Part shown: positions 52,540 through 60,810 of the stretch, one piece after another
Position numbering within the stretch: the first letter of the stretch is position 1
Layout of the letters: every line of letters begins with the position of its first letter
Assembly: GCA_023428755.1 (NCBI GenBank)
Contig: JAEYWX010000012.1
Location: 124,001-188,000 of the forward strand
Length of the DNA: 64,000 nt
Direction: 5' to 3'
Source of the DNA: Bacteroidota bacterium
GTDB lineage: Bacteria > Bacteroidota > Bacteroidia > Chitinophagales > Chitinophagaceae
Notes under the pieces: model-generated
What the model saw: only the letters and a program-made list of their open reading frames with translations
Database searches by the model: none
Told to the model about the DNA's origin: nothing
Made by a program: the position numbers and the translations under genes

Positions 52540-52973
52540 GATGTTAGATGTACGATGTACGCCCCTCTCATCGGGACGAAACAATCGAACTAACAATAAT
52601 CTTTAATAAGGTTTCACCTTCTTTATAAAGTTCAGCTATTTCCGGCTCAATGTCTTTATTGAATTCATGTAATAATTCCAAAAAGAATAAGCTTTCGTCT
52701 AATTCTTCTTCAACTATTTTGAGTTTGTTTATAAAATCGGGTTTTGATTTTGCCCTTCTTGCGGCTCTGTAGTTTGCACCTACTGAACTCGAAGAACGAA
52801 TAATCTGGTTTTTATAGACACGGTTAATTTGATCGTCTGGAATTTTTTGCGTTAGTCTTGCAACATTAATCGCAAAAGCTTTCGTCCTTCTTTTCATTTC
52901 TTCGGCATCCATATTGTGCAAATTTTAAGATGTTTCGAAAAAAGGCACGCCCGTACACCGTACACCTGACATC
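52540..52973. mobile_element. 434-bp cassette with imperfect inverted repeats around a four-helix-bundle gene
   Basis: The left end 52540-52561 reads GATGTTAGATGTACGATGTA then CG. The right end 52952-52973 is its inverted relative; its reverse complement begins GATGTCAGGTGTACGGTGTA. They match at 19 of 22 positions. The gene between is a 23S-IVP-type protein. The cassette separates thiL from the inositol monophosphatase gene. Mobility is inferred from the inverted ends only; no target duplication was identified. Confidence 0.5.
52568..52912 (-). CDS. four-helix-bundle protein of the 23S rRNA IVP family
   Basis: A 114-residue helical protein from the ATG at 52910-52912. It matches the small four-helix-bundle family first found in 23S rRNA intervening sequences: AFAINVARLTQKIP, the signature QIIRSSSSVGANYRAARRAKSK, DFINKLKIVEEELDESLFFLELL, and a final helix. 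Members form pentamers in one solved structure, and the function is unknown. Here it is in a protein-coding region between thiL and an inositol phosphatase, bounded by inverted repeats. It does not lie in rRNA. Confidence 0.85.
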   Translation of the reverse strand: MDAEEMKRRTKAFAINVARLTQKIPDDQINRVYKNQIIRSSSSVGANYRAARRAKSKPDFINKLKIVEEELDESLFFLELLHEFNKDIEPEIAELYKEGETLLKIIVSSIVSSR

Positions 52974-52989
52974 GTACACTATTTAGCCA

Positions 52990-53769
52990 TTAAAGCTTTT
53001 TCTTATCGTTCACCACCTCCAGCAACTCCTGGTGTATTTTTCCATTGGTTGCAACAAGGTGCGGTTGATACGGTGAGTAGTGGGCGCCTTCGAAGTCAGT
53101 AACAGTTCCACCTGCTTCTTCCACCATCAAAAATCCGGCGGCGCTGTCCCATGCCTGTAATTTATGTTCGTAAAAACCATCGAAGCGACCGGCAGCAACC
53201 CAACACAGATCAATGGCTGCACTACCCAACCGGCGAACGGGTACGCCTTTGCGGATAAAACGTTCAAACACCTGCAAGGGACCATTCGGCATATCCAGAT
53301 ACGTGTAAGGGAAACCGGTTACCAAACAGGCTTTGATGAGTTGATCCTGGCTGCTGACATGAATTTGTTTGTCGTTGAGGTAAGCGCCTTGTCCACGTTC
53401 AGCAAGAAAGAATTCATTCATGAACGGGTTGTACACAGCACCCAGTACCATCTTTCCTTCGTGCTCTACAGCAATGCTTACACAACAGATCGGAATACCG
53501 TTGGCAAAGTTGACAGTACCATCAATTGGATCAATGATCCATTTGTAGTTTGAGTCCTGTATAATTTCACCGGCTTCCTCACTCAATATATAATGCTCCG
53601 GAAAATTGTTGCGGATCACTTCAAAAATGGCTTTCTCCGCAGCATGATCAGCTTCGGTTACAAGATTGTTGACACCTTCTTTGTGATGAACTGCAAACTC
53701 ATTGTTGAAAAAATGAGTGAGTTGTGCGGCGCCGGCTCTTGTGGCATCTATAAGGGTTTGTTTAAGCAT
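52990..53769 (-). CDS. inositol monophosphatase family protein
   Basis: A 259-residue enzyme from the ATG at 53767-53769. Metal motifs are EEAGE, IDPIDGTVNFANGIP and WDSAAGFLMVEEAGG, plus PVRRLGSAAIDLCWVAAGRFDGFYE. It dephosphorylates inositol-1-phosphate or related sugar phosphates such as histidinol or 3'-phosphoadenosine phosphates. The substrate cannot be chosen by eye. It lies divergent from the glycosyltransferase gene, with a palindromic element between. Confidence 0.85.
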   Translation of the reverse strand: MLKQTLIDATRAGAAQLTHFFNNEFAVHHKEGVNNLVTEADHAAEKAIFEVIRNNFPEHYILSEEAGEIIQDSNYKWIIDPIDGTVNFANGIPICCVSIAVEHEGKMVLGAVYNPFMNEFFLAERGQGAYLNDKQIHVSSQDQLIKACLVTGFPYTYLDMPNGPLQVFERFIRKGVPVRRLGSAAIDLCWVAAGRFDGFYEHKLQAWDSAAGFLMVEEAGGTVTDFEGAHYSPYQPHLVATNGKIHQELLEVVNDKKKL

Positions 53770-53787
53770 GCGCAAAGATATAACGAC

Positions 53788-53906
53788 GCCCCCATCCCCT
53801 GAAGGGGAGTAGAAAAAACATCTATCTTATTATAATCAACTTGAAATAACAACGCTGAAGGACTATTTTGCAGGTTCAACAAATACACTCCTTTAGGGGA
53901 CGGGGG
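53788..53906. repeat. palindromic intergenic element, relative of the one inside the helicase
   Basis: The left end GCCCCCATCCCCTGAAGGGG (53788-53807) and the right end ACTCCTTTAGGGGACGGGGG (53887-53906) are inverted relatives, and each has an internal CCCCT/AGGGG palindrome. The element is 119 bp, ends one base before the glycosyltransferase ATG and contains GCAGGTTC, as does the copy in the helicase gene. Its right end replaces the ribosome-binding region. Confidence 0.7.
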
Positions 53907-53907
53907 A

Positions 53908-55866
53908 ATGCAACTTTCCATCATAATCGTCAATTACAACGTAAAATTCTTTCTGGAGCAATGCCTGCTTTCGGTGCAAAAAGCTGTGGAAGGAATGGAG
54001 GCGGAGGTTTTTGTAGTTGACAATGCGTCAAATGATGGAAGCCGGGCCTACCTTGAACCAAAGTTTTCAACTGTTTCGTTTACCTGGAATGTCGATAATG
54101 TAGGTTTTGGAAAAGCCTGTAACCAGGCGTTGCAACAAGCAACCGGCGAGTTTATTTTATTCCTGAACCCGGATACCATTGTACCGGAAGATTGTTTTAG
54201 TGCCTGCATTTCCTTTTTCAACCAAACAACAGATGCCGGTGCCCTGGGCATTCGCATGCTCGATGGCAGTGGTCGGTTTTTACCGGAGAGCAAGCGTTCG
54301 TTCCCATCGCCTGCTATTTCGTTTTATAAACTTAGCGGACTGTCGTATTTGTTTCCCCGCTCAAAAACCTTTGGCCGTTACCATTTGGGTTATTTAAGCG
54401 AACATCAAAACCACGAAATTGATGTGCTGGCCGGTGCTTTTATGATGATACGGAAAGAAGTGCTGGATGTTGTTGGTGGATTCGATGAAAGCTTTTTTAT
54501 GTATGGCGAAGATGTAGATCTGAGTTACCGTATTCAAAAAGCAACCTGCGAAGCAACCGGCGGTTGTTATAAAAATTACTATTTCAGTGAGCGTTCCATT
54601 CTTCATTTCAAAGGCGAAAGCACCAAAAAATCGTCGGTGAATTATGTGCGGATGTTTTACGAAGCCATGAGCCGGTTTGTAAAAAAACATTACTCTTCGT
54701 CCAGTGCAGGTTTGTTTACCACATTGATCAACGCTGCGATTTGGGTTCGGGCATTGATGAGTTTGGTAAAGCGATTCATACAACGGGTAGGGCTTCCGTT
54801 GTTAGATGCCACACTTATTATTGGAAGCTACCTACTTTCCAAACTTGTATGGACAAAATATGTCCGTCCGGAAATTGTGTATCAAAACAAATTATTGTGG
54901 ACCTCGTTTATTGTGTTCTCTTTCCTGTTTTTAATTGTGAGCTACTATACAGGGTTATACGATAAACAGTTCAGGTATAAAAATCTCTGGCGCTCTACAT
55001 TTATCTCATTACTCATTATCCTGGCAGCGTATTCGTTGTTACCGGAAGAATATCGTTTTTCACGAGGCATGGTGCTCATGGGTTCATTCTTTAGCTATGT
55101 TGTATTGTATTTGTGGCGAAGAATTCTTTTACAAACCGATGTGTTGGAACGGGCAATAGAGGAAGAAGATTATTTTTCGCTGGTAGCCGGCACACAGGCC
55201 GATCTGGGAAAAGTAAACAACCTGTTGCAGCAGTATGGCCGCACACAAACTATTCAGGGTTTTGTTAGTCCGTTGAACGAAGAACATGCATTGGGAAACA
55301 TCAGCGAAATACAACAGTTGTTGCAGAATACACCCGCCAACGAGTTGATCCTCTGCCAGAGCAATGCACTTTCGTTTGCACAGATCATTCAACTATATGA
55401 ACAAACGGGTAAACGTGTAAAGCTTCGTTTGCATGCTGAGGCAAGTGAAAGTATTATTGCCAGCGATTCAAAAAATGAAGCAGGCGAAGTATTGCATCAG
55501 CAACACTTCTGTATTTCACAAGCAGTGAACCTGCGGTTAAAACGCTTGATCGACATGAGTACGGCTTTGCTTTTTCTGTTGAGTTTCCCACTTCATTTCA
55601 TCTTCAATAAAAATCCGCTCCGGTTGTTGCAACATAGTCTGCAGGTATTATTCAATCAAAAAACATGGATCGGGTTTTCAGCCAGTCGTGCACACATGCC
55701 CGTGTTGCCGCCATCCGTTCTTGGTCCGGCCGGGTTACCACACAGCCGATCCACCTTAAAAGCAGAGGGTTTGTTGCTGGCCGATGAATGGTATGCACGG
55801 GAGTATGAACCACTTTATGATCTGAAAATCATCTTTACGAATTATCAAAAATTAGGCAGTAAGTAA
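53908..55866 (+). CDS. glycosyltransferase family 2 fused to a polyprenyl-phosphate sugar-transferase-like region
   Basis: A 652-residue protein. Residues 1-260 form a GT2 domain (SIIIVNYNVKFFLEQCL, VVDNASNDGS, FLNPDTIVPED, MYGEDVDLSYRIQK). From about 295 there are hydrophobic segments and a membrane region like the N-terminus of polyprenyl-phosphate glycosylphosphotransferases (YYTGLYDKQFRYKNLWRSTF). The C-terminal 110 residues hold RLIDMSTALLFLLSF and LADEWYAREYEPLYDLKIIF, echoing the phosphosugar transferase ending, but the usual catalytic Arg/Asp/Glu stretch is missing. It probably builds a surface polysaccharide; the second half may be structural. Confidence 0.75.
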   Translation: MQLSIIIVNYNVKFFLEQCLLSVQKAVEGMEAEVFVVDNASNDGSRAYLEPKFSTVSFTWNVDNVGFGKACNQALQQATGEFILFLNPDTIVPEDCFSACISFFNQTTDAGALGIRMLDGSGRFLPESKRSFPSPAISFYKLSGLSYLFPRSKTFGRYHLGYLSEHQNHEIDVLAGAFMMIRKEVLDVVGGFDESFFMYGEDVDLSYRIQKATCEATGGCYKNYYFSERSILHFKGESTKKSSVNYVRMFYEAMSRFVKKHYSSSSAGLFTTLINAAIWVRALMSLVKRFIQRVGLPLLDATLIIGSYLLSKLVWTKYVRPEIVYQNKLLWTSFIVFSFLFLIVSYYTGLYDKQFRYKNLWRSTFISLLIILAAYSLLPEEYRFSRGMVLMGSFFSYVVLYLWRRILLQTDVLERAIEEEDYFSLVAGTQADLGKVNNLLQQYGRTQTIQGFVSPLNEEHALGNISEIQQLLQNTPANELILCQSNALSFAQIIQLYEQTGKRVKLRLHAEASESIIASDSKNEAGEVLHQQHFCISQAVNLRLKRLIDMSTALLFLLSFPLHFIFNKNPLRLLQHSLQVLFNQKTWIGFSASRAHMPVLPPSVLGPAGLPHSRSTLKAEGLLLADEWYAREYEPLYDLKIIFTNYQKLGSK

Positions 55867-55906
55867 GGCCTTGAGTTATTACATTTGTCAACATTGAACG
55901 GTACGC

Positions 55907-57433
55907 ATGTCAATATTTGAAATCAACCTCCCCAAGTCAGTTAGTAAGGCATTGAATCTGCCGGTTAATTCACCGAAACGCCAGCAGATCAAGGTGCTGA
56001 AAAAGCTGTTGAAAAAAGCAAAACACACAGGCTTTGGTCAAAAGTACCGGTTTGATGAAGTGTTGAACAGCCGCCACCCCGGAAAACGCTTCCAGGAGCT
56101 GGTACCCGTACATGATTACAATAAAATTTACAAAGACTGGTGGCATAAAACACTGGAAGGACATACGGACGTATGTTGGCCCGGTAAGATCAAATATTTT
56201 GCACTCAGTTCCGGTACCAGCGAGGCAGCCAGTAAATATATTCCCATCACCAACGATCTGATGCAGGGCAACCGCATTGCTATGATCAAGCAACTTCTCT
56301 CTTTGCGTACGTATGAAAATTTACCTGTACGCAGTTTGGGAAAAGGCTGGTTAATGTTGGGAGGAAGTACTGATCTGCAAAAAGGCCCGGGTTATTACTC
56401 CGGCGATTTGAGCGGGATCACCGCCAAGAAAATGCCGTTCTGGTTCAGTCCGTTTTACAAACCCGGAAAGAAAATTGCCAAAACAAAAGACTGGAATATT
56501 AAACTCGATTACATCGTAAATGAAGCGCCGAACTGGGATATTGGTTTTGTGGTGGGTGTGCCGGCGTGGATACAGATGTGTATGGAGATGATCATTGAAC
56601 GGTACCAACTGAAAAACATTCACGAAATATGGCCCAACCTTGCCTTTTTTGTACACGGTGGTGTTTCGTTTGAACCTTACAAGCACGGTTTTGCCAAATT
56701 ACTCGGCAAGCCGCTCATTTATATTGAAACCTATTTGGCGAGTGAAGGTTTTATTGCTTACCAGGCACGACAGGACGCAGATGGTATGCGACTCGTTACC
56801 AACGAACATATCTTTCACGAATTCGTTCCGTTTGAGTCAAAGAATTTTGATGCCGATGGAAATATTGTAGAAAAGCCGGAAGCATTGATGTTGCATGAAG
56901 TGGAAGAGGGCAAGGATTATGCGTTGCTTTTAAGTACAAGTGCAGGCAGCTGGCGTTATTTGATTGGCGATACCATCCGTTTTACCAACAAAGAGAAATG
57001 TGAAATTGTCATTACCGGACGTACCAAACACTTTTTAAGTTTGGTGGGCGAGCACCTGAGTGTTGACAATATGAACAAAGCCATTCAACTGGTGAGTGAA
57101 GAGTTGAATATTTCAATTCCCGAATACACAGTGGTAGGTGAACCGCATGGTAATTTCTTTGCACACCATTGGTATGTGGCATGTGATGACAATGCAAATG
57201 CAGAAGAGCTGCGTACAAAAATTGACAATGCGTTGAAAGAGATCAATGATGATTATGCGGTGGAACGAGGCAGCGCATTGAAAGATGTGTTTCTTGATAT
57301 TTTGCCGGAATCAACATTCATGAACTTTATGAAGTTGAAAGGAAAAATTGGTGCACAACATAAGTTTCCACGGGTATTGAAAGGGAAAATGCTGGACGAT
57401 TGGCAACAGTTTTTAACGACAGGTAAGCTGTAA
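55907..57433 (+). CDS. GH3-family adenylating protein
   Basis: A 508-residue protein. The phosphate-binding loop is ALSSGTSEAASKYIPIT at about 104-120. The residues IETYLASEGFIAYQ, LLLSTSAGSWRYLIGDTIRFTNKEKCEIVITGRTKHFLSLVGEHLS and a C-terminal LKGKIGAQHKFPRVLKG are typical of GH3 acyl-acid-amido synthetases, named for plant auxin conjugases. Bacterial members adenylate an acid and pass it to an acceptor. The substrate in Bacteroidota is unknown. A TACATTTG element at 55880-55887 could be the promoter. Confidence 0.85.
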   Translation: MSIFEINLPKSVSKALNLPVNSPKRQQIKVLKKLLKKAKHTGFGQKYRFDEVLNSRHPGKRFQELVPVHDYNKIYKDWWHKTLEGHTDVCWPGKIKYFALSSGTSEAASKYIPITNDLMQGNRIAMIKQLLSLRTYENLPVRSLGKGWLMLGGSTDLQKGPGYYSGDLSGITAKKMPFWFSPFYKPGKKIAKTKDWNIKLDYIVNEAPNWDIGFVVGVPAWIQMCMEMIIERYQLKNIHEIWPNLAFFVHGGVSFEPYKHGFAKLLGKPLIYIETYLASEGFIAYQARQDADGMRLVTNEHIFHEFVPFESKNFDADGNIVEKPEALMLHEVEEGKDYALLLSTSAGSWRYLIGDTIRFTNKEKCEIVITGRTKHFLSLVGEHLSVDNMNKAIQLVSEELNISIPEYTVVGEPHGNFFAHHWYVACDDNANAEELRTKIDNALKEINDDYAVERGSALKDVFLDILPESTFMNFMKLKGKIGAQHKFPRVLKGKMLDDWQQFLTTGKL

Positions 57434-57540
57434 GAAATCGATCTACCGAACGTTACTGATTCAACAGAAAGAAAACGGATTTTTGATTGACTATTTGTGA
57501 TTCGCTGTTCAATCCGTTTTTCAATCAATTCTTCTGAAAC

Positions 57541-58176
57541 ATGACCGAAGCAATCATCAAAGGTTTGGCATTGGGTTTATTACTGGCGATCAGCATGGGT
57601 CCGGTAATTTTTTCCATCATCAAACAAAGCATCAGCAATGGCCACAAAGGCGGGTTGAGTTTTGTGTTTGGTGTTGCTGCCAGTGATCTTACGCTTGTAC
57701 TCATCAGCAATGTATTTACAGAACTCTTTAACCGGCTTCTCAAATTTGAAAAAGTGATTGGGCTGGGCGGAAGTATTTTATTGATCGGTATTGGTGTGTA
57801 CTTTCTGTTTTTTAAGAAGATGAAGATGAACGATCTGGGCGATGGTATTGAAATGAAACGAAGTGCCGGTGATTATGTACGCATTTTTTTCGCCGGTTAT
57901 TTTATGAACACACTGAACCCAACAGTTATTGCTTTTTGGTTTACCTGGGCTACCGCATTTATTACCATGCCGGTTTCGGAACGTATCGCCACATTTGCTG
58001 CCTGTTTAAGTGTGGTGTTGGTGGCAGATCTGTTGAAAGTTTTTTTGGCAAACCGTTTACGCAGCAGGCTCACGTTAAAAACAATCAGTCTCATTAATAA
58101 AATTTCAGGAACAATTCTGATTGTGTTTGGTCTTATTCTCATTGTTGGATTGCTGTTTTACAAAAGCAATGGATAA
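57541..58176 (+). CDS. LysE-family amino-acid exporter
   Basis: A 211-residue membrane protein with six predicted helices. The family motif LGLLLAISMGPVIFSIIKQSISNG at about 10-34 is clear, and FVFGVAASDLTLVLIS follows. It should export an amino acid or related compound through the inner membrane. The substrate is unknown. It stands between GH3 and a small hypothetical gene with the same orientation, 107 bp after GH3. Confidence 0.85.
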   Translation: MTEAIIKGLALGLLLAISMGPVIFSIIKQSISNGHKGGLSFVFGVAASDLTLVLISNVFTELFNRLLKFEKVIGLGGSILLIGIGVYFLFFKKMKMNDLGDGIEMKRSAGDYVRIFFAGYFMNTLNPTVIAFWFTWATAFITMPVSERIATFAACLSVVLVADLLKVFLANRLRSRLTLKTISLINKISGTILIVFGLILIVGLLFYKSNG

Positions 58177-58230
58177 TTGTAATTTGCAGCTACTCTTAAC
58201 AAAGCATTTCATTTTTCTGTTGTTCTTTTA

Positions 58231-58761
58231 ATGCAGCGCATGAAACCGATCTTTCTGTTTTTGTTTCTTTCACTGGCGACCACACAGGCAGAAGCACAAT
58301 TCAACGAGTTGGTGCTGCGCAAAAATGGTATTGCCAAAAAACGTTATGCAGAGGGATCCGTAATAACACTCCAGACAAAACTGGGCTTAAAATACAGCGG
58401 CATCATTTACCTCATTCAGAACGACAGTATTTATTTTTCAGATGGTGGTATTCACAAAAGGGACATTGCTGTTGTGTTTAAGCGGGCTTCGAAGAAGCAC
58501 AACATTATTCCATTCAGCAAAGAAGCATTTTTGTACAGTAATCTTGGTATTCCGTTGTTTACGGCGGGCCTGGTCATTAGCGGAGAACCGTTGTTGAATT
58601 CGGCATTATCAGGAATAGGACTTGTGTACATTCCTATTGTGTTATACAATGCACAACAACTTATTTTTAAAAGCAACAAACGGTACCGCATCGGTACGAA
58701 ATACGATCTGCAGGTGCTCGATCTTTATCCGTCGGAAATACTGCCCGAAAAAAAACAGTGA
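58231..58761 (+). CDS. hypothetical secreted protein (176 aa)
   Basis: A 176-residue protein with a signal peptide (about 1-23, ending EAEAQF). A beta-rich part (GSVITLQTKLGLKYSGIIYLIQNDSIYFSDGG) is followed by a hydrophobic helix near 115-135. It is followed at once by the transglycosylase gene: its TGA stop shares a base with the next ATG. The family is not recognised. The genetic linkage with mtgA suggests an envelope role. Confidence 0.55.
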   Translation: MQRMKPIFLFLFLSLATTQAEAQFNELVLRKNGIAKKRYAEGSVITLQTKLGLKYSGIIYLIQNDSIYFSDGGIHKRDIAVVFKRASKKHNIIPFSKEAFLYSNLGIPLFTAGLVISGEPLLNSALSGIGLVYIPIVLYNAQQLIFKSNKRYRIGTKYDLQVLDLYPSEILPEKKQ

Positions 58762-59537
58762 TGTATATTGCAGCAATGGCAGCAGGTACATCCAATAACC
58801 GTACTTTTTTTCAAAAGGCGTTTCGTTTCCTGAAACGTTTATTCATGGTTCTGTTTATTGCACAGCTTGTTTATATTGTTTTGTTGAAATGGATCGATCC
58901 ACCCATTACCATCACACAACTGGTTAGCGTTGTAAAAGGTGAAGGACTCAAACGGGATTACATCACTATTGAACAAATGAGCAGCAATGCCCGGCTTGCT
59001 GTAATTGCAGAAGAAGACCAGTTGTTTCCTGATCATGGTGGGTTTGATTGGAAGAATATTGAAAAGGCAATGGAGCATAACGAAAAAAAGCCAAATCGTA
59101 TCCGAGGGGCCTCTACAATTTCGCAACAAACAGCCAAGAATGTTTTTTTGTGGCAGGGGCGTAGTTGGTTCCGCAAGGGATTGGAAATGTATTTTACCAA
59201 AATGATCGAATGGATCTGGGGAAAGAAACGGATCCTGGAAGTGTATCTCAATGTAGTGGAAATGGGAAAAGGTGTGTATGGCATTGAAGCGGCAGCACAA
59301 AGCAATTTCAATAAACCGGCTGCCAAACTTAGCCGGACAGAAGCGGCACAAATTGCAGCGTCCTTACGCAATCCAAAAAAGTACACAGTGAAGCCGTTGA
59401 CCGTTCAGGTAGCATCACGCACCCCTTGGATCTTACGCCAAATGAATAACCTGGAAGCTGATGAAGATATTCAACTACTGATACGGGATGATGTGCAACC
59501 CAAAACAGAAAAAACGAAAAAACAATCAGCGAAGTAA
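58761..59537 (+). CDS. mtgA: monofunctional peptidoglycan glycosyltransferase
   Basis: A 258-residue protein from the ATG at 58761, since the GTG one codon earlier is less likely. One membrane helix lies at about 23-44. The GT51 domain has the catalytic Glu in AEEDQLFPDHGGFDWKNIEKA, RGASTISQQTAKNVFLW, and VYLNVVEMGKGVYGIEAAAQ. It polymerises lipid II into glycan strands in the periplasm without a transpeptidase domain. The gene overlaps the hypothetical secreted gene by one base. Confidence 0.9.
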   Translation: MYIAAMAAGTSNNRTFFQKAFRFLKRLFMVLFIAQLVYIVLLKWIDPPITITQLVSVVKGEGLKRDYITIEQMSSNARLAVIAEEDQLFPDHGGFDWKNIEKAMEHNEKKPNRIRGASTISQQTAKNVFLWQGRSWFRKGLEMYFTKMIEWIWGKKRILEVYLNVVEMGKGVYGIEAAAQSNFNKPAAKLSRTEAAQIAASLRNPKKYTVKPLTVQVASRTPWILRQMNNLEADEDIQLLIRDDVQPKTEKTKKQSAK

Positions 59538-60065
59538 TGCATCAACTGCTTTCGCTGCTTTTTGAAAACGTTCTTCAAAATTTCCACTGATGATAGTCCA
59601 GGGAGTTGTTTGTTGTTGCATCAGTTCTTTGTAAACTGCAAACAGATCGTTGCGTACTTTTTGTTCGGGGTATTCCCGCAACTCATCTTCCACCCAGGGT
59701 ATATCCGGCTTGCAAAGAAGATATAGATCGTATTTCTGTTTTTTCAGCTCCTGTAAGATCCACGGATCGCAGGAACCAAAAACCACTTCACTCCATACTT
59801 TCATTACATGCATATCCGTATCAAAGAAGATGCTGCTCACTTGTTTTTCCAGCGCATCAAGGGTGTATTTTTCGGCAAGTTCAGTTTGGTTTTTTGCAAT
59901 AACCAGCAAATCTTCAGCCGTATAAGGCCGCCCCAACATCAGTAAATACTCACGGGCATACTCCGGACACCAAACGGATTGGTAATGCTTTGCCAATCGT
60001 TCGCTCAAAAAAGATTTACCTGTAGATTCCGGGCCGAGTAATACTACTTTCTTCGGGAAGTTCAT
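59526..60065 (-). CDS. NadR-like ribosylnicotinamide kinase / AAA-type nucleoside kinase
   Basis: A 179-residue protein from the ATG at 60063-60065. Walker A is LLGPESTGKSFLSERLA; PEYAREYLLMLGRPY and FFDTDMHVMKVWSEVVFG follow, and the end is a helical region (FQKAAKAVDALLR). This matches the kinase half of NadR (AAA_28). It is 49 bp downstream of pnuC on the same strand. The pair fits nicotinamide riboside uptake and phosphorylation for NAD salvage. Confidence 0.8.
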   Translation of the reverse strand: MNFPKKVVLLGPESTGKSFLSERLAKHYQSVWCPEYAREYLLMLGRPYTAEDLLVIAKNQTELAEKYTLDALEKQVSSIFFDTDMHVMKVWSEVVFGSCDPWILQELKKQKYDLYLLCKPDIPWVEDELREYPEQKVRNDLFAVYKELMQQQTTPWTIISGNFEERFQKAAKAVDALLR

Positions 60066-60114
60066 AAAGGTTGCAATGTAACAGGTGATACAATACAAAA
60101 CAAGGGTAAAACTG

Positions 60115-60735
60115 CTATCGTAATTTTACTCTTCGTTTCCATTCAATTAAGCCAAATACTGCCATGATCAAGAGTACTACGTAAAAAACACTTGTAAAAA
60201 CAAGCCCCTTCACAAAATACAAAGGTACTGAGGCAATATTTGTTACGATCCACCAATACCAACTCTCAACTTTTTTCTTTGCCATTAACCACATGCCGGT
60301 AAATGCTGAAGCTGCAGCAAGGCTATCGGCCCAGGGTATTGCTCCGGCATAAAATCCATTTTTTAAATAAGTGAGACAAACAAAAAGCGTCACATAAAAA
60401 GCAGCAAAAAAACTGAGCTGGTAAATCCACCAGCGCCGGTTAGAATGACTGATCTCCACAACAGGATGATGAGATTTGTCTTTCAAAGACCAGAGCCACC
60501 AACCATACAAGCTCATAGCGGTGTAGTAAATATTAACGGCTGCTTCGCCCAGCAGATGGTATTTATAACTCAGGTAACTATAAATAATTGTACTTGCCAG
60601 TCCTGTAGGATAAACCAGAATATTTTCTTTTCGGCTGTACCATACACTCACAATTCCACTTACCACTGCAATGTATTCGTACCAGGTTGTTCCTTTCATA
60701 CCGATTACAAACTGCTGCCAGATAGGATCGATCAT
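60115..60735 (-). CDS. pnuC: PnuC-type nicotinamide riboside transporter
   Basis: A 206-residue membrane protein with seven hydrophobic segments. PnuC features include YEYIAVVSGIVSVWYSRKENILVYPTGLAS, SLYGWWLWSLKD and WYWWIVTNIASVPLYFVKGLVFTSVFYVVLLIMAVFGLIEWKR. Members take up nicotinamide riboside by facilitated diffusion with trapping by a kinase. The kinase encoded next to it supplies that role. No riboswitch was seen in its leader. Confidence 0.85.
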   Translation of the reverse strand: MIDPIWQQFVIGMKGTTWYEYIAVVSGIVSVWYSRKENILVYPTGLASTIIYSYLSYKYHLLGEAAVNIYYTAMSLYGWWLWSLKDKSHHPVVEISHSNRRWWIYQLSFFAAFYVTLFVCLTYLKNGFYAGAIPWADSLAAASAFTGMWLMAKKKVESWYWWIVTNIASVPLYFVKGLVFTSVFYVVLLIMAVFGLIEWKRRVKLR

Positions 60736-60810
60736 ATTTCAAAAGTGCATTGAAATTTTCAGAATACGTGCTAAAAAATTTTCGGGCATCTTTGCAAAAA
60801 AGTTTGTGCT

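Noticed and set aside
52525..52567. TPP riboswitch upstream of thiL
   Set aside because: The leader is only a short repeat end next to another gene; no conserved riboswitch sequence or structure was seen.
60736..60810. riboswitch upstream of pnuC
   Set aside because: The divergent gap is 75 bp and AT-rich; it is too short and has no stable helices that I can find.
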